DNA from: Deltaproteobacteria bacterium
Lineage (GTDB): Bacteria > Myxococcota > Polyangia > Haliangiales > Haliangiaceae
Length of the DNA stretch: 12,395 nt
Direction of reading: 5' to 3'
NCBI GenBank assembly: GCA_018262455.1
Contig: JAGSPR010000179.1
Location: 1 to 12,395, forward strand
A model generated the notes under the pieces. It saw nothing but the letters and a program-made list of their open reading frames with translations, ran no database searches and was not told where the DNA came from. Made by a program: the position numbers and the translations under genes. This document shows positions 7,681 through 12,395 of this stretch, one piece after another; within the stretch, counting starts at the first letter, position 1, and every line of letters begins with the position of its first letter.

Positions 7681-8622
7681 ATGCGAGTGCTCGAGCTCTG
7701 GCGGTATCCGGTCAAGTCGATGGGCGGCGAGCGCGTCGACGTGACCGCGATCGGCGACCGCGGGCTCCACGGGGATCGGCTGTGGGCGTTGCGCGACGAG
7801 GAGCGCGGCGTGCTCACCAACGCGAAGCGGTTTCCCGCGCTGCTCGCGTGCGCGGCGCGGTTCGTGCGCGAGCCGGCGCCCGACGTCGCCCCAGGTCAGA
7901 TCCCCGGCGTGACGATCACGCTGCCGGATGGTGCGACGGTCGGCTCCGACGATCCCGACGTCCACGCGCGGCTCTCGGCGCTGCTCGGCCACCGCGTCAC
8001 GCTGTGTGCGCTCCGGCCGGCGAGCGATCGGGCCCACTACAAGAGCGTCAAGTCGACGGCGGATGACATGCGCGCGGAGTTCGCGATCGATGCCAGCGAG
8101 CCGCTCCCCGACTTCTCGATGATGCCGATGGCCAAGCTCCTCGAGCTCGGCAAGTTCGCGACCCCTCCGGGCACGTACTTCGACGCGATGGCGTTGCATG
8201 TCGTGACGACCGCGAGCCTGGCGGTGCTGCGCACCAAGGGGACCTCCGACTTCGACGTGCGGCGGTTTCGCCCGAACGTGTTCATCGAGACGACCGAGGG
8301 CGGCCTCGTCGAGGCGGGGTGGACGGGTGGCGCGCTCGTGCTCGGAGGGTGTACGGCGTTCGTCGACTGCCCGACCCCGCGTTGCTCGATGCCGACGCGC
8401 GCGCAGGCGGACCTGGGCGCCGACCCGAAGGTGCTGAAGACGATCGTGCGCGAGGCCGAGCGCTGCCTCGGTGCGTACGCGACCGTCACGCACCCGGGCG
8501 AGGTGCGGGTCGGCGACGCGGTGAGGTTCGAGCCGCCGGAGACGTCGAGGATCGGCGACTGGGCACGCGCACGCGCGACCGGGCTCAAGCGGATGCTGAT
8601 CCGCGCGGCGATGCCGAAGTAG
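7681..8622 (+). CDS. MOSC-domain protein (mARC/YcbX-like)
   Basis: The 313-residue protein begins with the MOSC N-terminal beta-barrel signature (ELWRYPVKSMGGE at 5-17, then GDRGLHGDRLWALRD at 25-39). It continues into a MOSC domain with FDVRRFRPNVFIE (191-203), the conserved beta-strand and loop around C224-C235, and GDAVRF near the end (278-283). MOSC proteins bind a sulfurated molybdenum cofactor through a conserved cysteine; C235 in PTPRCSMPTR is the best candidate, corresponding to the RC motif of mARC/YcbX proteins. These act in Mo-dependent reduction of N-hydroxylated compounds or in sulfur transfer. Length is normal for the family; there is no signal peptide or TM, and no ferredoxin domain is attached. 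The gene stands alone and converges with the J-domain gene 36 nt downstream. Confidence 0.9.
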   Translation: MRVLELWRYPVKSMGGERVDVTAIGDRGLHGDRLWALRDEERGVLTNAKRFPALLACAARFVREPAPDVAPGQIPGVTITLPDGATVGSDDPDVHARLSALLGHRVTLCALRPASDRAHYKSVKSTADDMRAEFAIDASEPLPDFSMMPMAKLLELGKFATPPGTYFDAMALHVVTTASLAVLRTKGTSDFDVRRFRPNVFIETTEGGLVEAGWTGGALVLGGCTAFVDCPTPRCSMPTRAQADLGADPKVLKTIVREAERCLGAYATVTHPGEVRVGDAVRFEPPETSRIGDWARARATGLKRMLIRAAMPK

Positions 8623-8658
8623 CGGACGCCATGGCCATCGCGTGGCGCGACCGGCTGC

Positions 8659-9147
8659 TCACCGGGTCTTGCGGCGAGGCCCCACCAGCCGCCGGGTCTC
8701 GAGACGCTCGTAGGCGCGCTGCACCGCGCGAAACTGCTCGGCGTCGCCACCGTGATCGGGATGCGTCGCGCGAGCGCGGGCGTGGTACGCGCGCCTGACC
8801 TCCGCGGGTGAGGCGCCCGGCGCGACGAGCAAGATCGACCACGCAGAGCTCTGCGCGAGGCCCGGTCGCGCCGATCCGCTGCGCGGCGTGGGTCGGCGCG
8901 GCGGGTCCTCACCGCGCAGCACCCTGCTCCACGCGCGTGCCCAGTAGGGCTCGATCACGGAGAGCTCGCGGCCCGCGACCCGCCCGGCCTCCGCGAGCGC
9001 CTCCTCGACCGATCGCGCGCCGCCGTTCGAAGCGTCGGGACGACGAAACGGCCGCTCGCATGGCATCGAGGTCCACCACGCGGCCCAGAAGAACCGCCTT
9101 CGCTGGGTGGCGGTGATCGAGCAGACGGCGGTGGTGAGGTCCGACAC
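8659..9147 (-). CDS. Small protein with C-terminal J domain
   Basis: The 162-residue protein has a J domain at its C-terminus (about 102-150): helix II EVRRAYHARARA, the HPD motif at 129-131 and helix III AEQFRAVQRAYERL. J domains stimulate Hsp70 (DnaK) ATPase activity; the usual DnaJ Gly/Phe and zinc-finger regions are absent. The N-terminal 80 residues are distinctive (RRRFFWAAWW at 16-25, FRRPDASNGGA at 34-44, then EEALAEAGRVAGR and PYWARAWSRVLRG) and probably form a separate conserved module of unknown function. The start GTG 9147 keeps this module; ATG 9066 would cut into it. No clear Shine-Dalgarno is seen, but TATCAT (9174-9169, minus strand) could be a -10. It lies downstream of the large lipoprotein gene, separated by a hairpin. 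Confidence 0.8.
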   Translation of the reverse strand: MSDLTTAVCSITATQRRRFFWAAWWTSMPCERPFRRPDASNGGARSVEEALAEAGRVAGRELSVIEPYWARAWSRVLRGEDPPRRPTPRSGSARPGLAQSSAWSILLVAPGASPAEVRRAYHARARATHPDHGGDAEQFRAVQRAYERLETRRLVGPRRKTR

Positions 9148-9164
9148 GGTTGATTCGCGGAGAG

Positions 9165-9202
9165 CCGTGATGATAGCGCACGGCCCTGTGCGCCGATCAC
9201 GG
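9165..9202 (-). terminator. Strong hairpin between large lipoprotein and J-domain genes
   Basis: CCGTGAT (9165-9171) pairs with ATCACGG (9196-9202), and GCGCAC (9176-9181) with GTGCGC (9188-9193). This gives 13 base pairs separated by a small internal loop, with a 6-nt apical loop. It covers the lipoprotein stop codon (9199-9197) and ends 18 nt before the J-domain start. No U-run follows, so it may be a non-canonical terminator, a 3'-end protector or an attenuator for the J gene. Confidence 0.5.
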
Positions 9203-9216
9203 TCGCTTGACGTAGC
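9193..9216. repeat. Short dispersed repeat, copy 2 (end of large lipoprotein gene)
   Basis: The 18-nt identity with 2292-2309 covers the last codons and stop of the lipoprotein gene and part of the right arm of the hairpin at 9165-9202. See copy 1 for the extent of the match. Confidence 0.5.
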
Positions 9217-11062
9217 TGACCCGATCCCACAGCGGCTTCTCGACGAAATACGCCCGGACTTCGCCGGTGACGAGGTGCTCGCCGCGCTGGGCGACGTAGT
9301 GCCGGGTCGCGCCGGTCGGCGGGAAGTCGAAGTCGAGCTCGTTCGAGTTGGGCGAGAAGCCGTCGGCGAAGATGCGCTTCTGCAGGGCGGCGCCCGGGTT
9401 GAAGCGGATCAGCTGGGCGGCCTCGGCCAGCGCCATGAGGTCGCGCTCCCAGCAGGTCGCGTCGCTGCAGCTCACGCTGCCACGCACCAGGTACGCGACG
9501 CGCCACACCCCGCCGGCGTCGGGCGCGGCGTAGTAGGCCCGGACCTGACCGGAGACCAGGTGCTCGCCACGCTGGACCTGGTAGCGCCGACCGGGAGCGA
9601 CGAAGGTGACCTCGTTGGAGTTGGGCACGAAGCCGTGGGCGAAGATCTGCTTCTGGAGCGCAGCGCCCGGGTTGAAGCGGATGAGCTGACTGGCCTCGGC
9701 GGCGGCGATCAGCGAGGCCGCGAAGTCGCCGGGGTCGCCGGCCCCGGGCGTGTAGGTCGCCGGCGCGTGGACCGGGAAGTCGGCCAGGTCGGAGGGCGCG
9801 ACCATCGGGAAGCTGAGCGTCTCGTCGGCGCGCGTGGCCCCGGCGGCCAGCGTGGCGTAGCTGTCGGGCCAGAATGCGCGGCTGGTCGGCGAGGTCCACA
9901 GCTCGACGTAGCGCCCGGCGGCCTGGGTCCAGTTGGTGCTGCCGATGCCGGGACCGGCGAACGCCTTGGGGTAGATCGCGCGCTCGCCGGTGGCGGCCGC
10001 GACGCCGAGGCCGAGCACGCGGGTGTGGTTGAACATCGCGAAGCGGCTGACCCGGTCCAGTGGATCGGCGTTGCCGAGCGTGCCGCTGGCATCGAACAAG
10101 CCGAGCCAGCCGGTCACGTGAGCGCCGTCGGCGGGGCCGTGGATGTGGGCCTTGAAGTCGCCGGCGATCCACGGCCACAGAGTGCGCGGCCCGCCCAGGC
10201 GCGGATCGCCGGTGGAGTGGACCTCGATCCGGGTCGCCTCGGGCATGAGGACCTCGACGTCATCAGGCACCGACTCGCTGCCGGCCGGCAGCATGAGGTT
10301 GTCCCAGTACTCGTAGCTCTGCGCCGTCGCGGCCAGGTTCTGCAGCCGGACCGAGGTCTTCCAGTACGCGCCGCGGGCCGGCACGGTGGTCGTGATCTCG
10401 ACCGCGAGCGCGCGGCGATCGGTCAGCCCCGCCGGTGGCTGGTAGATCGCGGTGAAGGCGAAGTCGCCGTCGGCACCGACGCGGCCGAACCGGTAGCTCC
10501 AGTCGACCGCAGCGTAGTAGCCGTGCTCGTGGACCGGGAACGCGCGCTCGACGCCGCCGACGCCCGGCCAGCCCAGCACGTCCGCCGCGGCGCAGTCGCC
10601 GTTGGGGCTGAGCGGCGCACCCAGCCGACACGGGCCCCAGTTGCGGCTGAGCGTCACCGCGGTGTTGCGGTACAGCAGCTCGCGCGGGCCGTGACGGCCA
10701 TCGTCGTACTGCGCGCGCAGCAGGCGCGCACCCAGCGGCGCGCGGCGGCCGCTCGACGAGCCAATGCTGGTCTCGTCGGCCGCGACCACGAACCACAGCG
10801 TGAGGCCGGCGGGGTTGGCGACCTTGATCGTCCGGAGCGCCGGGGTGTAGCGCGCGGCGACCGGGTAGCGCACGGTGAAATCGTTGCCGGCGGCGGGCTG
10901 CTCGACGGTGAAGTCGAGCGTGGTGTCGCCGACGTCCTCCAGCGACAGGGTCAGGGTCGTGACCACCCCGTCCTGGGTCGAGTCGAGCTTGTCGCCGGCC
11001 GTGCAGCCGGCCAGCGCCACCACACCGAGAAGACCTCGCGCCCAGCACTTCGCATGACACAT
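9197..11062 (-). CDS. Large lipoprotein with mutarotase-like body and duplicated C-terminal module
   Basis: ATG 11062 has a good Shine-Dalgarno (GGAGGT, 11072-11067, 4-nt spacer) and gives 621 residues. The signal peptide (ARGLLGVVALAGC) places the lipid anchor at C20. Residues about 45-440 form a beta-rich region; NHTRVLGLGVAAATG, GRYVELWTSPTSRAFWPDSY and LAAGATRADETLSFP resemble DUF5107/galactose-mutarotase-like supersandwich proteins, suggesting a carbohydrate-related role, but this is from memory of motifs only. Residues 453-528 and 544-619 are a near-duplicate module (QLIRFNPGAALQK, GFxPNSNE, QRGEHLVxGxVRAY). I recall such modules in surface or cell-wall-acting proteins but cannot assign a ligand. 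Four mature cysteines (145, 157, 532, 537) may pair. A longer plus-strand open frame covers this region but has the repetitive Arg/Val/Ala/Gly composition of an antisense shadow. Confidence 0.85.
   Translation of the reverse strand: MCHAKCWARGLLGVVALAGCTAGDKLDSTQDGVVTTLTLSLEDVGDTTLDFTVEQPAAGNDFTVRYPVAARYTPALRTIKVANPAGLTLWFVVAADETSIGSSSGRRAPLGARLLRAQYDDGRHGPRELLYRNTAVTLSRNWGPCRLGAPLSPNGDCAAADVLGWPGVGGVERAFPVHEHGYYAAVDWSYRFGRVGADGDFAFTAIYQPPAGLTDRRALAVEITTTVPARGAYWKTSVRLQNLAATAQSYEYWDNLMLPAGSESVPDDVEVLMPEATRIEVHSTGDPRLGGPRTLWPWIAGDFKAHIHGPADGAHVTGWLGLFDASGTLGNADPLDRVSRFAMFNHTRVLGLGVAAATGERAIYPKAFAGPGIGSTNWTQAAGRYVELWTSPTSRAFWPDSYATLAAGATRADETLSFPMVAPSDLADFPVHAPATYTPGAGDPGDFAASLIAAAEASQLIRFNPGAALQKQIFAHGFVPNSNEVTFVAPGRRYQVQRGEHLVSGQVRAYYAAPDAGGVWRVAYLVRGSVSCSDATCWERDLMALAEAAQLIRFNPGAALQKRIFADGFSPNSNELDFDFPPTGATRHYVAQRGEHLVTGEVRAYFVEKPLWDRVSYVKRP
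9206..9433 (-). repeat. Tandem-duplicated module, second (C-terminal) copy
   Basis: This encodes residues 544-619 of the large lipoprotein. The copy is related to 9479-9706 at a period of 273 bp (91 residues). The most conserved DNA block is around 9385-9427 versus 9658-9700. Confidence 0.8.
9479..9706 (-). repeat. Tandem-duplicated module, first copy
   Basis: This encodes residues 453-528. It shares QLIRFNPGAALQK, PNSNE and QRGEHLV with the second copy; the 15-residue linker between copies contains the cysteine pair C532/C537. Confidence 0.8.
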
Positions 11063-11071
11063 GGCGACCTC

Positions 11072-11089
11072 CGCTGGCTCGAGCCAGCG
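11072..11089. promoter_or_regulatory. 18-bp perfect palindrome at the large lipoprotein ribosome site
   Basis: CGCTGGCTCGAGCCAGCG is identical to its reverse complement. It lies between the LysR stop and the lipoprotein start, and its edge shares one base with the GGAGGT Shine-Dalgarno (11072-11067). As DNA it could be an operator for a dimeric regulator; as RNA it would form a short hairpin just upstream of the ribosome site. Which applies is unknown. Confidence 0.5.
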
Positions 11090-11129
11090 CACGATCGCGT
11101 TGCATTGGCCGTGCCGGGCATCGCGGGTC

Positions 11130-12014
11130 TCAGGCTGTCAGCGCCCGCGACAGATGATCAACGAGGAAGTCTCTCACCGCGGTGACCCTCGCCGGCACGT
11201 ATGAGCCCGACGGCATCACGAGGTGCAGCGGTCCACCGCTCGCCGTGTGGCTCGGCAGGACCCGCTCGAACCCGCCGTGGCGGTGGGCGATGAACAGCGG
11301 CAAGAGACCGATGCCCATGCCCTCGGCGATCATCTTCGCGACAAACCAGAAGTCGTCGACGCTGGCGACTCCCCTGACCTCCACGACCCGTTTGCCGCGC
11401 GGGCCATCGAGCGACCACGTGCCACGTCCGTCGCGGCCGCGAAACAGGATGCAGTCGTGATCCTCGAGCTGGGCCAGCTTCGTGGGCAGGCCGCGTTTCT
11501 TGAGGTAGGCCTTCGACGCAAACAGGCCCGCGTTCGTGTCCCCGACCCGCCGCGCGATCATCGACGAGTCGGCGAGCTTGCCGGCGCGCAGCCCGAGGTC
11601 GATGCCCTCGGCGACCAGATCGACGATGCGCGTCGTCACGATCAGCTCGACGTGGATCCGCGGCAGCTTCGAGCGGAGATCCGCGAGCGCCTCGGGGAGG
11701 CCCATCATCCAGCTGTCAGGATTCGCGGTCACGCGGACCACGCCCGCCGGCGCGTGACCGTGCTCGCGCACCGTGTCGGTCGCATCCTCGAGGGCGCCGA
11801 CCGCGCCGCGCACCCTCTCGAACAGCTCGCGCCCGGCATCCGTGACGCCGCGCTGCCGGGTCGTGCGCTGGATCAGGCGCACGTTGAGCTCCCGTTCAAG
11901 CCGCGCGATGCCGCGCGTGACCGAAGACTTGGGAAGCCCGATCGCCTTGGCGGCGGCGGTGAAGCTGCCGCGCTCGACGACGCGCGTGAACAGCGCCAGA
12001 TCATTCAGGTTCAT
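11130..12014 (-). CDS. LysR-family transcriptional regulator
   Basis: ATG 12014 gives 294 residues, the normal family length. The N-terminal winged helix-turn-helix (about 1-60) is classical: LALFTRVVERGSFTAAAKAIGLPKSSVTRGIARLERELNV read in segments, followed by RTTRQRGVTDAGREL. A linker helix (about 62-88) leads to the substrate-binding domain (about 91-292), with GIDLGLRAGKLADSSMIARR and EGMGIGLLPLF in the expected places. The open frame continues upstream to 12308, but that part is antisense to yceI and is rejected. The CrgA-like branch is likely; the effector is not predictable. It is transcribed divergently from the YceI gene, its probable target, and the lipoprotein gene starts 67 nt behind it on the same strand. 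Confidence 0.92.
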   Translation of the reverse strand: MNLNDLALFTRVVERGSFTAAAKAIGLPKSSVTRGIARLERELNVRLIQRTTRQRGVTDAGRELFERVRGAVGALEDATDTVREHGHAPAGVVRVTANPDSWMMGLPEALADLRSKLPRIHVELIVTTRIVDLVAEGIDLGLRAGKLADSSMIARRVGDTNAGLFASKAYLKKRGLPTKLAQLEDHDCILFRGRDGRGTWSLDGPRGKRVVEVRGVASVDDFWFVAKMIAEGMGIGLLPLFIAHRHGGFERVLPSHTASGGPLHLVMPSGSYVPARVTAVRDFLVDHLSRALTA

Positions 12015-12060
12015 GTTGTTGCTATCATTGCACCAATCAGTTGCATTGTTGCTGTCTTGT
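12015..12060. promoter_or_regulatory. LysR/yceI divergent operator region
   Basis: The region is markedly AT-richer than the surroundings. TTGTTGCTATC (12016-12026) and TTGTTGCTGTC (12046-12056) are direct repeats with a 30-bp period, close to three helical turns. Between them, TGCA-N9-TGCA (12029-12045) is a symmetric element of the size of a LysR-type T-N11-A box. TATCAT (12023-12028) could be a plus-strand -10. LysR regulators typically bind such sites to control themselves and the divergent gene; the binding itself is inferred. Confidence 0.5.
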
Positions 12061-12082
12061 GGCGATCGCGATCCCGCCGCAC

Positions 12083-12110
12083 GGTGAGGCTCACAAAGGA
12101 GCTCCTCACC
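12083..12110 (+). promoter_or_regulatory. yceI leader hairpin with Shine-Dalgarno in the loop
   Basis: GGTGAGG (12083-12089) and CCTCACC (12104-12110) form a perfect 7-bp stem around a 14-nt loop that contains AAAGGAG (12095-12101). The right arm ends directly before ATG 12111. AGGAGCTCCT (12097-12106) is an overlapping 10-bp palindrome that would pair the Shine-Dalgarno away, so two exclusive folds are possible. Confidence 0.45.
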
Positions 12111-12395
12111 ATGCGCTGGAACATCGATCCCTCTCACTCCACGGCCGAGTTCTCGGTCCGGCACCTCATGATCACGAACGTCAAGGGGCGCTTCGGCGCC
12201 CTGTCGGGCACCGTCGAGCTCGACCCCGAGCACCCGGAGACTTCGAAGGTTGACGTCACCATCGACGCCACCTCGATCGACACCAGCAACGAGAAGCGCG
12301 ACGCCCACCTCAAGTCGCCAGACTTCTTCGACGTCGAGAAGTTCCCGAGCCTCACCTTCAAGTCCACGAAGGTCTCCAGGACCGACGCCGGCTTC
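12111..12395 (+). CDS. YceI-family protein, partial (C-terminus beyond window)
   Basis: ATG 12111 has a clear Shine-Dalgarno (AAAGGAG, 9-nt spacer). The 95 readable residues are the N-terminal half of a YceI domain: MRWNIDPSHSTAEFSVRHLM, FGALSGTVELDPE, then IDATSIDTSNEKRDAHLK and SPDFFDVEKFPSLTFKS. YceI proteins form a lipocalin-like barrel that binds isoprenoid chains or amphiphiles; their cellular role is mostly unsettled. There is no signal peptide, so this member is probably cytoplasmic, unlike the periplasmic E. coli YceI. It diverges from a LysR gene that likely controls it. The call is firm because the RDAHLKSPDFFD block is highly specific; the missing C-terminal half cannot be judged. 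Confidence 0.93.
   Translation, partial: MRWNIDPSHSTAEFSVRHLMITNVKGRFGALSGTVELDPEHPETSKVDVTIDATSIDTSNEKRDAHLKSPDFFDVEKFPSLTFKSTKVSRTDAGF

Noticed and set aside
9107..11185. Plus-strand open frame of 692 codons over the large lipoprotein
   Set aside because: It is antisense to a gene with a signal peptide, good ribosome site and internal protein repeats; its own product is a low-information Arg/Val/Gly/Ala-rich shadow.
12015..12308. Upstream extension of the LysR frame
   Set aside because: It would be antisense to the YceI start and its control region; the family start MNLNDLALF fits ATG 12014.

Overview
The window is GC-rich throughout, with strong G/C preference at third codon positions. 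Its gene content points to a myxobacterium-like organism (Myxococcota, the former Deltaproteobacteria, perhaps of the Kofleriaceae/Polyangia type). The supporting features are a Ser/Thr kinase with the HRDxSPQN catalytic loop and a C-terminal PEGA domain, an FHA protein beside it, several small lipoproteins with Cys-rich or Ala/Pro-rich mature parts, and a J-domain protein of unusual layout. The taxonomic call is inference from style; no rRNA or tRNA gene is present.

Layout. Positions 1-28 (minus) hold the first codons of a gene that runs off the left edge and may be another kinase. Positions 29-371 hold no convincing gene but contain several inverted repeats. Then come a hypothetical protein (372-1220, +) and an MDR-family quinone oxidoreductase/alcohol dehydrogenase (1284-2225, +). 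A Cys-rich lipoprotein (2321-2785, -) is transcribed divergently from a three-gene plus-strand signalling block. That block is a double-FHA protein with a C-terminal winged helix (2827-3819), a transmembrane Ser/Thr kinase with PEGA domain (3851-5473), and a secreted TPR/two-TM protein (5470-6441) whose start overlaps the kinase stop codon. Next are a lipoprotein (6592-7512, +) and a MOSC-domain protein (7681-8622, +). On the minus strand follow a C-terminal J-domain protein (8659-9147), a 621-residue lipoprotein with a duplicated C-terminal module (9197-11062) and a LysR regulator (11130-12014). The LysR gene diverges from a YceI-family gene (12111 onward) that is cut by the right edge.

How the genes may work together. 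The FHA-winged-helix, kinase and TPR/TM genes probably form one phospho-signalling unit. The kinase would modify Thr residues that the FHA module reads, and the winged helix could pass this to DNA. The logic resembles mycobacterial EmbR, but the domain order is reversed. The LysR-yceI pair is a classical divergent arrangement with a repeat-rich, AT-richer control region between the genes.

The most interesting non-coding signals are a 42-bp dispersed repeat (one copy in frame inside the first hypothetical gene, the other intergenic), an 18-bp perfect palindrome touching the Shine-Dalgarno site of the large lipoprotein, a strong hairpin behind that gene, an 18-nt exact repeat downstream of two lipoprotein genes, and a hairpin that places the yceI Shine-Dalgarno in its loop. 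No CRISPR array, insertion sequence, integrase or phage gene was seen.
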